Shown in pieces: positions 1 through 7,701 of a DNA stretch of 11,348 nucleotides. The stretch comes from an uncultured Roseburia sp. Lineage in GTDB: Bacteria > Bacillota > Clostridia > Lachnospirales > Lachnospiraceae. Under the pieces are notes generated by a model. It was not told where the DNA came from. It made no database searches and saw nothing but the letters and a program-made list of their open reading frames with translations. Every line of letters starts with the position of its first letter. Within the stretch, counting starts at the first letter, position 1. Position numbers and translations under genes: made by a program. The stretch spans positions 1-11,348 of the forward strand of contig CAKRLC010000086.1 in assembly GCA_934358955.1 (NCBI GenBank), written 5' to 3'.

Positions 1-528
1 ATAATGATATACCTGATATCCGGTCTCTTCCCCTCTTCCGTGGCACGGCATGACAAGATCTGCCCAGCCGTCCTGCTCCTGTTCACTGACATAGATTGGT
101 GTACGTACAAAAGGGAAATCCTCCAATACTTTATAATCTGCACCCTCTTTTTCCAAAATAAGTGCCGGATCCCCTCCGGAAGTCTCTGTATATTCTCCGA
201 CTACGACAACAAAAATCTCTTCGATCCCATCTGCATTCAGATCAATGTAATTATAGTAATAGCGTGTATTCATCCATTCTTCTTCCGGAACCTGGTAATA
301 AGAAATCAGAAATTCTGCCAATGCCCTGTCATCCGTATCTTCCGCATAAACAGTCTCTGTATCAGCCGTCTCAACCGGGATATAAACAACCTCTGTATCC
401 TCGGCTTCCACTTCTGCCTTTTCCCGCTCTTCTGTTTCTGGCGTATTTTGGCCTGCTGTTTTTCCGCAGCCCTGCAGAAAAATAATGCCGCATACTGCCA
501 GCATACACATCCATACATTCTTTTTCAT
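1..528 (-). CDS. Secreted lipoprotein of unknown function, 3' end cut by window edge
   Basis: The first 176 residues are visible and the frame is open to the window edge, so the gene is partial. The N-terminus is a lipoprotein signal peptide: MKKN, a hydrophobic stretch, then lipobox LQGC with the lipidated Cys at residue 21. An acidic, low-complexity linker rich in Glu and Thr follows (about residues 28-62), as expected for a spacer tethering a domain to the membrane. After that comes a globular part with a DLNADGIEEIF stretch (about residues 96-106), the 'D-x-N-x-D-G' type of loop seen in many Clostridial lipoproteins with EF-hand-like or beta-propeller-like segments. I do not recognise a specific family. 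ATG at 528 is preceded by AGAGGA about 12 nt upstream, which is acceptable though not strong. It lies downstream of the MATE gene but is separated from it by two hairpins, so it is probably its own transcription unit. Its promoter was not clearly identified. Confidence 0.75.
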   Translation of the reverse strand, partial: MKKNVWMCMLAVCGIIFLQGCGKTAGQNTPETEEREKAEVEAEDTEVVYIPVETADTETVYAEDTDDRALAEFLISYYQVPEEEWMNTRYYYNYIDLNADGIEEIFVVVVGEYTETSGGDPALILEKEGADYKVLEDFPFVRTPIYVSEQEQDGWADLVMPCHGRGEETGYQVYHY

Positions 529-606
529 ATATTTCTTATCCTCTTAGCTAGGTTCAAAAATTAATCGAATCAATACCACACAATGAAAATCCATTCTGCA
601 AAGAAG

Positions 607-641
607 AAAAACCCAAACGTAGCAGACTACGTCAAGTTTTT
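607..641 (-). terminator. Hairpin with T-run, probable second terminator after MATE gene
   Basis: On the minus strand a perfect 6-bp inverted repeat ACGTAG-TCTG-CTACGT is extended by G-U pairs and an outer A/T-rich arm. A run of five T follows (plus-strand A607-A611). The wobble pairs only work on the minus strand, so it should act on leftward transcription. It sits between the MATE gene and the lipoprotein gene, downstream of a first hairpin. It could instead be a regulatory element of the lipoprotein gene. Confidence 0.5.
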
Positions 642-671
642 CAAGTTAAAAACAGATTATCATATTATAAC

Positions 672-715
672 AAAAAAAGTCCTTAAAAAAACATTAATTT
701 TTCTAAAGACTTTTT
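672..715 (-). terminator. Rho-independent terminator of the MATE gene
   Basis: The minus strand reads AAAAAGTCTTTA, an 18-nt loop, then TAAGGACTTTTTTT. This gives a 12-bp stem with one G-U pair ending in a run of seven T. It starts a few bases after the MATE stop codon, the expected place. The stem is A/T-rich, so strength is uncertain. The outer A and T runs mean it could also work weakly on the plus strand. Confidence 0.65.
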
Positions 716-721
716 CTTCTT

Positions 722-2110
722 TTATATCACTTTTTTCTGAAGCCACTTTCCAGAAAGGAAACGCCAGGAGAAAATAAATCCACGGATTCCCCAGTCTGCA
801 AACATTCCGATCCACACTGCGATCGGACCAAATCCCTGGAAACGGATCAGATAAATTGCAAGTGCTACCCGGCAAAACCACATCGTACAGATTGAAACGA
901 TCATAGAAAACTTCACATCTCCTGCTGCCCGAAGCCCATATGCCGGTATAAATGCAAGTGCCCATAAAAGTGGCTTGGCAATCGTGATCGCAACCAGCAT
1001 TTCATAGCACATACGCATACTTTCCGGTTCCATTCCTGCAAGGTACATGATCGGCCGGCCAGCTACAAACGTCAGCAGACATGAGATAATCAGACCAATT
1101 TCACCATACCAGGTCAGTTTTACAATATAATATTTTCCCTCTTCCGTCCTTCCTGCACCAAATGTCTGCCCTGCGACTGTCATCAGGCCAATTCCGACGC
1201 CCATACTAGCGATCCCGTTTAAATTTTCCAGTACGATCGTTAATGCCTGCGCTGCGATTGCCTGTGTTCCAAGGATTGATACGGTGGACTGTATCGCAAG
1301 CTTTCCGAATTGGAACATACCATTCTCTACGCCTGCCGGTATTCCTATTGCGAGAATCTTTGAGATCATCGGCATATCCGGCCGTATTTTAAAATAATCC
1401 CGCAGCACAATAACCTGTCGCGGCTTTCTTAAGTAAAACAAAACGATTCCAGCCGCAAAAATTCTTGAAAGAAGTGTCGATAATGCAGCTCCTGCTACAC
1501 CCATGCCACATCCGAAAATAAGGACCGCATTTCCTGCAATATTCATTGTATTGGAAATAACAGATATCAGCATCGGGAATCTGGAATTTCCTCCCGCGCG
1601 ATAAAAAGCCGCCCCCACATCGAACAATGCAAGAAATGGATATGCTATGGCAGTGATCAGAAAATAGCTCACCGCCCCATTCATAACATCTTCTTCCACT
1701 GCACCGAACACGAGCCTTAACAATGGCTTGCAAAATATCAGACAAACCAGCATCAGCGTTCCTGATATCACAATAACGGTAAGAAAAATCTGTCTTGCCG
1801 CCTGATTACACATCTTATCATTTTTCTGTCCAAGATACTGCGAGCAGATGATCGCTGCTCCGGTGGAAAGCGCTGCAAATACCTGTATGACCAGCATATT
1901 GATGGAGTCCACCAGGGAAACTGCTGAAACTGCTGCACTTCCCACATTGCTTACCATCATGGTATCCACCATTCCCATTAAGGCATTTAACAATTGTTCC
2001 ACCATGATCGGTATAAGCAACGCCCATAATGTTTTTTTTGAAAAAAGAAGATTCTCCCAATCTATTTTGGATGAATTATATAATCTGTTTTTTAACGAAC
2101 TGTGATTCAC
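722..2110 (-). CDS. MATE-family multidrug/toxin efflux transporter
   Basis: A 462-residue protein of the length usual for the MATE family, which exports cationic drugs, dyes or metabolites in exchange for Na+ or H+. It is mostly hydrophobic, with about 12 predicted membrane segments in two related halves. The first helix region carries the family-typical pattern around residues 37-70 (PIMVEQLLNALMGMVDTMMV, then a small-residue-rich AAVSAVSLVDS). The second half opens similarly at 'LAIGIPAGVENGMFQFGKL'. The start is a GTG, supported by an AGGAG box 10 nt upstream and by the hydrophilic N-terminus before the first helix; no better ATG is available. It has its own weak candidate promoter and a terminator right after the stop, so it looks monocistronic. 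Substrate cannot be told from sequence. NorM/MepA/DinF-type sub-assignment was not attempted. Confidence 0.93.
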   Translation of the reverse strand: MNHSSLKNRLYNSSKIDWENLLFSKKTLWALLIPIMVEQLLNALMGMVDTMMVSNVGSAAVSAVSLVDSINMLVIQVFAALSTGAAIICSQYLGQKNDKMCNQAARQIFLTVIVISGTLMLVCLIFCKPLLRLVFGAVEEDVMNGAVSYFLITAIAYPFLALFDVGAAFYRAGGNSRFPMLISVISNTMNIAGNAVLIFGCGMGVAGAALSTLLSRIFAAGIVLFYLRKPRQVIVLRDYFKIRPDMPMISKILAIGIPAGVENGMFQFGKLAIQSTVSILGTQAIAAQALTIVLENLNGIASMGVGIGLMTVAGQTFGAGRTEEGKYYIVKLTWYGEIGLIISCLLTFVAGRPIMYLAGMEPESMRMCYEMLVAITIAKPLLWALAFIPAYGLRAAGDVKFSMIVSICTMWFCRVALAIYLIRFQGFGPIAVWIGMFADWGIRGFIFSWRFLSGKWLQKKVI

Positions 2111-2145
2111 TTGCTATTCGCTCCTGTCAAAATAATTTCGGCTCT

Positions 2146-2174
2146 ATGCTATCACTTTCATTCTTCATCTTCAA
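2146..2174 (-). promoter_or_regulatory. Candidate promoter of the MATE gene
   Basis: On the minus strand TTGAAG (2169-2174) and TAGCAT (2146-2151) are separated by 17 bp, each matching 4 of 6 sigma-A consensus bases. It lies between the operon terminator and the MATE ribosome binding site. The match is weak and it is offered only because a promoter is needed here. Confidence 0.3.
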
Positions 2175-2236
2175 TTAGTTTCATCAATTTACATTGCTCA
2201 TTTTTTGATACAATGATCAGCGCTCTTCTTCAATAG

Positions 2237-2272
2237 AAAAAGGAATTGATCACTGTGTTACTGACCAATTCC
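2237..2272 (-). terminator. Rho-independent terminator of the eight-gene operon
   Basis: On the minus strand GGAATTGGTCA, a 9-nt loop (GTAACACAG) and TGATCAATTCC form an 11-bp stem with one internal G-U pair, directly followed by TTTTT. It starts about 28 nt after the stop codon of the DUF1667 gene. This marks the 3' end of the operon and separates it from the MATE gene. Confidence 0.85.
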
Positions 2273-2300
2273 ACATTTCATTCAAAAGTTTTTTATATTC

Positions 2301-2645
2301 TTAAACATTCTTCGTCGCGATCCAGTCCACCCCGGTACCGCACACATTGCTTACGACCACATCTCCGATATGAACCGGACTTTTGACCTGAACCGGCTTC
2401 AAAAGTTCCATCGCTTTTTCGATATCTTCCTTCGGAATCCCACCGTTTGTCTTTACAGAACAGCAATGATGGTTTCCACCGGTCACCTTTACAATACTTG
2501 TCAGTACCCTGGTTGGATGAAGTATCTCATTTTTCCCATACTCTGCGCCTCTCGGACAGGAATTGCCCAAAACCTGATAATCGTTTTGTTCATCCACCTG
2601 CAGATGGCACCCTTTTGGACATACTATACAGATCAGTTCTTTCAT
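2301..2645 (-). CDS. DUF1667 small cysteine-rich protein, likely redox subunit
   Basis: A 114-residue protein matching DUF1667, a small family commonly encoded next to GlpA-like and FAD/NAD(P) oxidoreductases in Clostridia and Thermotogae. Near the N-terminus it has C6-x2-C9-P-x2-G-C13 and then C30 in a SCPRGAEYG context, a four-Cys set suited to holding an iron-sulfur cluster; that is inference. The C-terminal half has the family-like runs HPTRVLTSIVKV, VKTNGGIPKEDI and GTGVDWIAT. Two odd points: an HHCC run at residues 58-61, where I would expect hydrophobic residues, and a further Cys before GTGVD. ATG at 2645 overlaps the previous stop as ATGA, and an AGGAGG lies 9 nt upstream, so translation is probably coupled. 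It is the last gene of the operon. Likely a partner of the two flavoproteins, with no known reaction of its own. Confidence 0.88.
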   Translation of the reverse strand: MKELICIVCPKGCHLQVDEQNDYQVLGNSCPRGAEYGKNEILHPTRVLTSIVKVTGGNHHCCSVKTNGGIPKEDIEKAMELLKPVQVKSPVHIGDVVVSNVCGTGVDWIATKNV

Positions 2646-3922
2646 TTTCCGGTACCTCCTTCTGCAGACACAATTGATATTTCAATTGTCGGATTTTCTA
2701 CTTTCTTTAAAATAGCTGCCGGAAGCTTGATATGCTCCATCTCCCCAGGTGCCATATGCTCTCTCTTATAATGTGCGATAATGGCATCTCCATCTTTTAC
2801 ACAGATTTCCTGATCTTTCATAACAGCATTCACACGGAAAGAAATATCCACACCAGCTTCCGCATTTTCCACACGGATCGTCTGCGGCACTGTGTAAGTC
2901 ACATGATCTCCTTTTTTCAGCTCAATCCTTCTTCCATTCTCCGGCGCTCTTTTTCCTGCTGCATATTCTGCGGCAGCTTTTCCTGCACGTTGGCTCTCTG
3001 CGGTCACAAAATCGACCAGATCATGCACATGCACGACATTACCGCAGCTGAAAACGCCAGGCTCATGTGTTTCCATGTTTTCATATACAAGTGCACCTTT
3101 TGTGGACATATCTAACGGAATATCTGCTTTCCTTGTCAATTCATTTTCAGGTATCAGACCAACTGAAAGCAACAACGTGTCACAGTCAAATACGATTTCC
3201 GTTCCAGGAATTGGTTTTCTGTCCGCGCCAACCTCAGCCACTGTTACCTTTTCCACACGATGCAAACCTTCCACATTTGTTACAGTGTGTGATAAATAAA
3301 GTGGAATATCATAATCATTCAGACATTGCACAATATTTCTGTTTAAGCCGTTACAGTAAGGCATTAATTCTACACAAGCCAATACTTTTGCGCCTTCTAA
3401 TGTCATTCTTCTTGCCATAATAAGACCGATATCCCCACTGCCAAGAATCACGACTCTTTTTCCTACCATGTAACCTTCAATATTTATATATCTTTGAGCC
3501 GTTCCTGCTGTAAATACCCCGGACGGACGATCACCAGGAATCGCAACTGCTCCCCGTGTTCTCTCTCTGCATCCCATTGCAAGAACAATTGCTTTGCCTT
3601 CCAGCATCATAAGTCCATCTTCTGTATTACATGCTGTTACACGATGTCCTTCTACTGCCAGAACCATCGTATCCAGCATAATTTCTACTCCAAGTGTCTC
3701 TGCCTTTTGAACAAAGCGTGCCGCATACTCAGGTCCTGTCAATTCCTCTTTAAAATAGTGTAAGCCAAATCCATTATGAATACACTGATTCAGGATTCCT
3801 CCTGCTTCCTTATCACGTTCAAGAACCAAAACATCCTGCGCTCCGTTTTCTTTTGCACTGCAAGCTGCCGCTAACCCAGCCGGTCCACCTCCGACTACGA
3901 TGACATCATATACTTTTTTCAT
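2642..3922 (-). CDS. NAD(P)/FAD-dependent oxidoreductase (GlpB-position subunit of redox trio)
   Basis: A 426-residue flavoprotein of the pyridine nucleotide-disulfide oxidoreductase fold. The FAD-binding GGGPAG motif is at residues 11-16, followed by an acidic end of beta-2 (VLVLERDKEAGG). A second dinucleotide motif, GSGDIG, is at 161-166 for NAD(P). The second FAD contact lies in the GVFSCGNVVHVHDLVDFV region near residue 300. There is no CxxC redox-active disulfide, so it is not a thioredoxin or lipoamide reductase. The LNQCIHNGFGLHYFKEELTG region (44-63) is typical of the flavoproteins that accompany GlpA-like dehydrogenases in Clostridia. An extra C-terminal domain of about 85 residues may contact its partners. 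ATG at 3922 overlaps the preceding stop by 1 nt (TAATG), with AGGAGG 7 nt upstream. Likely role: passing electrons from the GlpA-like subunit to NAD(P)+, or the reverse; inferred from family and neighbours. Confidence 0.88.
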   Translation of the reverse strand: MKKVYDVIVVGGGPAGLAAACSAKENGAQDVLVLERDKEAGGILNQCIHNGFGLHYFKEELTGPEYAARFVQKAETLGVEIMLDTMVLAVEGHRVTACNTEDGLMMLEGKAIVLAMGCRERTRGAVAIPGDRPSGVFTAGTAQRYINIEGYMVGKRVVILGSGDIGLIMARRMTLEGAKVLACVELMPYCNGLNRNIVQCLNDYDIPLYLSHTVTNVEGLHRVEKVTVAEVGADRKPIPGTEIVFDCDTLLLSVGLIPENELTRKADIPLDMSTKGALVYENMETHEPGVFSCGNVVHVHDLVDFVTAESQRAGKAAAEYAAGKRAPENGRRIELKKGDHVTYTVPQTIRVENAEAGVDISFRVNAVMKDQEICVKDGDAIIAHYKREHMAPGEMEHIKLPAAILKKVENPTIEISIVSAEGGTGK

Positions 3923-5364
3923 TATGACTCCTCCTTAATCGTAGATGTAATAATAAAGGTTCCCTGTTCATCCATTAAAATTTCCTGTTCATCAACCCCC
4001 AGCTCCCTGGCAAGAATTTCATGAACTCTTGGTCCGCAAAATCCGCCCTGGCACCGTCCCATACCTGCATTGCAACGTCGTTTAATTGCATCCACTGTTT
4101 TAGGAACAATAGGCCGATGAATTGCCTCAACAATCTCTCCTTCCGTTATTGTCTCACAGCGGCAAATAATTCTTCCATACAAAGGATTCTCTTCAATCAG
4201 TTTTTTCTTTGCCTCATCATCTAAATATCGGAATAAAATACGCTTTCTCGTATCACAGAATTGATCTTTTTCTTCTATTTTAAGACCGCATTCCCGAAGA
4301 ATCTTCTCTGCTTCTTCAGCAATGGCCGGTGCACTTGAAAGTCCAGGTGATTTAATTCCTGCAAGATTAATGAAATGCGGACAAATTGGCGATTCACCAA
4401 TTACAAAATCCGGTATCTGAGTGTTCGGACGAACACCAGCATATTCATGGATTATTTCTCTAAAATCGATATCCGGCACGGATTTATGCCCCTCTGCCTT
4501 CAGATTTTCCAATGTCAGCGGATCTGTGCCTACATGATCGCCATCCGGTACGTTATAGCAATCCGGTCCTACCAGTAAGTTGCCATGGACAGTTGGCGTA
4601 ACACAAACACCTTTAAATCCATGTTCGTCCGGACATGGGAAAATAATAGAGTGTACTTTTTCTCCCTGATTTTTATCTAAGACATAATACTGACCTGCAA
4701 AATTGGTCTGCTGCAGATCATGTCCTCCTACCAGTTCATACACCTGTGCTGACCAGCCACCGCCGGCATTAATAACATACTTTGCTTCAAAAACACCTGA
4801 CTTTGTTGTCACAACAAAATAATCGTCTTTTTTCTCAATCGCCGTTACTTCGCTGTCGAGTTTTACCTCCACACCATTCCTTACAGCCGTTTCCGCCATG
4901 GCGATACAATATTCCCATGGATTAATGATTCCAGAACCCGGTGCATATAATGCGGCTTTAATTTCCGGATTCAGCCCCGGCTCAAGTTGAAGTGCCTCAT
5001 CCCTGTCTACAATCCTTATTCCTTCAACGCCGTTAGCTACCCCACGCTGATATAATTCCTGAATGTAGTTCAGATCATGCTCATTATCAAAAGCAATGAT
5101 AAACGTAGGCATCTCTATACGTTCAACGTCCAGTTTTTCACAGATTTCTTTTGCAAGTTTAATTCCCCTCAGATTCAGTCGAGCCTCCGTGCTGCCAATC
5201 GGGCAGTCAAACCCTGCATGCAAAATTGCAGTATTAGCTTTTGTACAGCCATTTGCCACGTCATTATAACGTTCACATACACAAACAGACAGATTATATC
5301 TCGAAAGCTGATATGCAGTCGCTGCCCCCACAACGCCGCATCCGACAATCAATACATCATACAT
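3922..5364 (-). CDS. GlpA-like FAD-dependent dehydrogenase with C-terminal BFD [2Fe-2S] domain
   Basis: A 480-residue protein with two parts. Residues 1 to about 380 are a DAO/GlpA-type FAD oxidoreductase: GxGxxG at 8-13, the KANTAILHAGFDCP motif near 50 that lies by the flavin in this family, and IKSPGLSSAPAIAEEA as the C-terminal flavin contact. Residues about 395-460 are a BFD-like [2Fe-2S] domain with C401, C403, C438 and C443 (CRC...GMGRCQGGFC). In family terms it oxidises a secondary alcohol, hydroxy-acid or amine and hands electrons to the iron-sulfur centre. GlpA (anaerobic sn-glycerol-3-phosphate dehydrogenase) is the closest well-known relative, but substrate is not proven and no glycerol genes are nearby. 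The start is set at 5364, not at the in-frame ATG at 5391: AGGAGG lies 6 nt before 5364, and the longer form would place that box inside the gene and add nine residues before a beta-strand normally at the N-terminus. Confidence 0.88.
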   Translation of the reverse strand: MYDVLIVGCGVVGAATAYQLSRYNLSVCVCERYNDVANGCTKANTAILHAGFDCPIGSTEARLNLRGIKLAKEICEKLDVERIEMPTFIIAFDNEHDLNYIQELYQRGVANGVEGIRIVDRDEALQLEPGLNPEIKAALYAPGSGIINPWEYCIAMAETAVRNGVEVKLDSEVTAIEKKDDYFVVTTKSGVFEAKYVINAGGGWSAQVYELVGGHDLQQTNFAGQYYVLDKNQGEKVHSIIFPCPDEHGFKGVCVTPTVHGNLLVGPDCYNVPDGDHVGTDPLTLENLKAEGHKSVPDIDFREIIHEYAGVRPNTQIPDFVIGESPICPHFINLAGIKSPGLSSAPAIAEEAEKILRECGLKIEEKDQFCDTRKRILFRYLDDEAKKKLIEENPLYGRIICRCETITEGEIVEAIHRPIVPKTVDAIKRRCNAGMGRCQGGFCGPRVHEILARELGVDEQEILMDEQGTFIITSTIKEES

Positions 5365-5370
5365 ATACTT

Positions 5371-5376
5371 CCTCCT
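5371..5376 (-). promoter_or_regulatory. Ribosome binding site fixing the start of the GlpA-like gene
   Basis: A perfect AGGAGG on the minus strand, 6 nt upstream of ATG at 5364. It decides against the longer in-frame start at 5391. Confidence 0.8.
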
Positions 5377-5381
5377 ATTTT

Positions 5382-6128
5382 CTACCACCATTTAATCTGG
5401 TCCGTTACATACTGCCGAATTTTAATAAATTCCGGAGATGTAACATCACGTGGTCTTGGCAGGTCGATTTTCAGATCCTCCTTTATCGTTGTTGGTTTGT
5501 TTGTTAAAATCAGGACACGTTCTGCAAGATATACTGCCTCTTCAATGTTGTGCGTAATAAATACAACTGTTGCACCTGTTTCTTTCCATAATTTCAGAAC
5601 TTCATCTTCCAGATAGAATCTTAATTTAATATCCATCTGTCCATACGGTTCATCCATAAGCAGAAGATCAGGGTTCATGGCAAATGCTCTTCCAATAATA
5701 ATCCGCTGCTCTGTAGAAACAGATAACTGATGCGGATAAGAATTACGGAATTCTTCGAGTCCCATTAACTTTATAATATTATCAACACGCTCTTTAATCT
5801 CTTTTTCCGGCAATTTTTTCAGTTCCAACCCAAAACGGAGATTTTGTTCTACTGTCTTCCATGGCAATGCAGACGGCTCCTGGAAAACAAATGCAAGATT
5901 GTGTTTTTTCGGATCCGCGCTTTCACCATCAATGAGCAGATCCCCCTTGGTCGGCATATAAATTCTTGTTAAAAGGTTTAAAAACGTTGTTTTACCACAA
6001 CCAGTTGGTCCTACAATACAAACAAATTCACCTTTTTTAATATTAAACGAAATATCGTTAAGTACTTTTAAGCTTCCAAAATTCTTTGTCAGGTTGTGAA
6101 CTTCAACCTTGTAATTATTCTCACCCAT
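5382..6128 (-). CDS. ABC importer ATPase with degenerate signature motif (SsuB/TauB type)
   Basis: A 248-residue ATP-binding subunit of the nitrate/sulfonate/taurine class. Walker A is canonical (GPTGCGKT, 40-47), as are the Q-loop (Q83), Walker B (LLLMDEP, E160) and the switch His (H193 in ITHN). The ABC signature, which should read LSGGQ or LSGGM, is LSVST at 135-139 and so lacks both glycines. The D-loop region reads YGQMD instead of FGALD. These changes sit in the part that completes the partner subunit's ATP site, so this protein probably works only as a heterodimer with the ATPase encoded just upstream. ATG at 6128 has GGAGG 7 nt upstream, and the gap from the previous gene is 14 nt. 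Specific substrate is unknown; the coupling sequences give no clue. The frame is intact, so this is not a decayed gene. Confidence 0.92.
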   Translation of the reverse strand: MGENNYKVEVHNLTKNFGSLKVLNDISFNIKKGEFVCIVGPTGCGKTTFLNLLTRIYMPTKGDLLIDGESADPKKHNLAFVFQEPSALPWKTVEQNLRFGLELKKLPEKEIKERVDNIIKLMGLEEFRNSYPHQLSVSTEQRIIIGRAFAMNPDLLLMDEPYGQMDIKLRFYLEDEVLKLWKETGATVVFITHNIEEAVYLAERVLILTNKPTTIKEDLKIDLPRPRDVTSPEFIKIRQYVTDQIKWW

Positions 6129-6142
6129 TTTTGCACCTCCAC

Positions 6143-6904
6143 CTATAATGCCAGATCTGTATTGTCAGATATTTCTTTTCTGAGACGCAAAAACTCAGGA
6201 TCTACCGTATTTCTCGGTCGTGGCAGATTAATATCATAGACTTCTTTTACATGCGCCGGACAATTAGATAGCAACACGATCCTATCTGCAAGATAAAGTG
6301 CCTCTTCAATATTATTGGTTACAAAAATAACCGTTCTTTTCTCCTGCTGCCAGATACGCTGAACCTCTTCTTCCATTGCATATCTTGTCTGTGCATCCAA
6401 TGCACCAAAAGGTTCATCCATCAAAAGAATCTCAGGATTGTTTGTATATGCTCGTGCAATACTCACACGCTGTTTCATACCGCCGGAAAGTTCATTTGGA
6501 TAACTCTTTTCAAAGCCCTGCAGTCCAACAAGATCAATATATTTTTGAGCTGTTTCCCTGCGTTCTTTCTTCGGAATACCTTTTAATTTCGGTCCGAATT
6601 CGACGTTCTCCATAACAGTCTTCCATGGCATTAACGCACGCTTCTGGAAAACCATGCCAATACGTTCATCGCTTCCTTTTAATGCTTCTCCATCAAGCAA
6701 AATTTCACCGTCTACCGGTTTTTCCAGTCCGGCGATCATATTCAGTAAAACAGTTTTTCCACAACGCCCTGGTCCTAAAATAACCAAAAATTCAGATTTA
6801 TAAACGTCAAGCGATACATCTACAACTGCGTCAAAAACTTTATTGTCTACAATATAGCTTTGTGAAATATGCTCTAACTTTAAGCTGATTTTTTTCTCGT
6901 CCAT
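6143..6904 (-). CDS. ABC importer ATPase with altered Walker A and H-loop (SsuB/TauB type)
   Basis: A 253-residue ATP-binding subunit paired with the next gene. The ABC signature is canonical (LSGGM, 139-143), as are Walker B (ILLMDEP, E164), the D-loop (FGALD) and the Q-loop (Q87). Two positions are unusual. Walker A reads GPGRCGKT at 44-51, with Arg47 where Gly is normal. The switch His is replaced by Asn197 (VTNN instead of VTHD/VTHN). Both belong to the subunit's own ATP pocket, the same composite site that receives the partner's degenerate signature. The start is taken at 6904: the AAAGGA box gives a reasonable spacing there and only about 4 nt to the ATG at 6910, though 6910 is possible. 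A much longer upstream extension of this frame runs inside the permease gene and is not real. The gene overlaps the permease by 25 nt, implying translational coupling. Confidence 0.9.
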   Translation of the reverse strand: MDEKKISLKLEHISQSYIVDNKVFDAVVDVSLDVYKSEFLVILGPGRCGKTVLLNMIAGLEKPVDGEILLDGEALKGSDERIGMVFQKRALMPWKTVMENVEFGPKLKGIPKKERRETAQKYIDLVGLQGFEKSYPNELSGGMKQRVSIARAYTNNPEILLMDEPFGALDAQTRYAMEEEVQRIWQQEKRTVIFVTNNIEEALYLADRIVLLSNCPAHVKEVYDINLPRPRNTVDPEFLRLRKEISDNTDLAL

Positions 6905-7701
6905 GGGCATATGATCCTTTCTAATAGCTGAATTACAATTGCAAGTAAATAACCTACCACACCAATGCAGATCATGGAAAGCAGACATAGCGGATAATCT
7001 CCGGAATCCATTCCTCTGACGATCAAAAAGCCTACACCAGATTTGCCGCCAAGCATTTCTGCTGCTAACACAACCATCCATCCTGCGCTGGTAGAATTAC
7101 GGATACCTGCAAAAATTGCATCAAGAGCAGATGGAATTGCAATTTCAAACAGCATCTGTCTTTCATTTGCATGGAAAATCGTTCCTATATCCAGATATTC
7201 TTTGATAACATTGGAAATACCTGCCTGTGTATTAACAACAACCGGCATCAGGGCTCCGATAAATACAATTAAGACTTTCGGAAATTCACCTGTACCAAAC
7301 CAGATTGTCATTAACGGGACCCATGCAAGAGGAGGTACCGCACGGAACGCCGTAAAGATCGGTCCAAAAAGCGCATTGCATTTTTTATTCCATCCGATCA
7401 AAATACCAAATGAAATACCGATCAGCCATGCACATCCAAGAGCGATAAACACTCGTCTTAAGCTCGCCCAGATGTGACCAAGTAAGCCAAGATTTTTAAT
7501 CGGTCTGTCCAAAAGCTTGAGATATCTTTCCCACACTGCTCCCGGAGACGGAAATTTTGACATTGGATTTGAAGATGCTGCAACCCACAAAAGGACTAAC
7601 AAAATAATTGCAATGACCGGAAGTACCTTATACACACGGTTTCGGAAAATCTCTTTGCGCTCAAATTCACTGAGGACAATTTCTTCTTTTTCTTTTTTCA
7701 T
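6880..7701 (-). CDS. ABC importer permease 2 (SsuC/TauC, MetI-like fold)
   Basis: A 273-residue inner-membrane subunit with about six predicted helices after a charged, Lys/Glu-rich N-terminal tail. The cytoplasmic coupling region, about residues 170-205, contains [17 protein letters not shown], the end of the EAA loop that docks on the ATPase. The otherwise conserved Gly of the EAA loop is missing: where the sister permease has CGAS, this one has HAN. The preferred start is ATG at 7701, which overlaps the previous stop as ATGA with a GGGGTGG box just upstream. An in-frame GTG at 7710 would add three residues and cannot be excluded. The next ATPase gene begins inside its last 25 nt. It is paired with the permease encoded directly before it, so the channel is probably a heterodimer. 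Confidence 0.9.
   Translation of the reverse strand: MKKEKEEIVLSEFERKEIFRNRVYKVLPVIAIILLVLLWVAASSNPMSKFPSPGAVWERYLKLLDRPIKNLGLLGHIWASLRRVFIALGCAWLIGISFGILIGWNKKCNALFGPIFTAFRAVPPLAWVPLMTIWFGTGEFPKVLIVFIGALMPVVVNTQAGISNVIKEYLDIGTIFHANERQMLFEIAIPSALDAIFAGIRNSTSAGWMVVLAAEMLGGKSGVGFLIVRGMDSGDYPLCLLSMICIGVVGYLLAIVIQLLERIICPWTRKKSA

Noticed and set aside
2158..2226. An open minus-strand frame of about 22 codons upstream of the MATE gene (ending KLMKLIEDEE and a stop) that resembles the tail of a MarR-type regulator, a common MATE neighbour.
   Set aside because: Far too short, no start or ribosome binding site, and the frame begins at a stop inside the tail of the terminator; chance is the simpler explanation.
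3922..5364. Naming this gene glpA and the next glpB.
   Set aside because: The family match is real but there is no glycerol facilitator, kinase or phosphate sensor in the window, so the symbols would claim a substrate that is not shown.
5382..6128. Reading the LSVST signature of the second ATPase as a sign of a decaying pseudogene.
   Set aside because: The frame is intact with a strong ribosome binding site and intact Walker A, Walker B and switch His; the change is matched by complementary changes in the partner subunit.
6905..7081. A 59-residue N-terminal extension of the first ATPase frame upstream of 6904.
   Set aside because: It lies within the permease gene in another frame, lacks family similarity, and the ABC domain begins normally at the shorter start.
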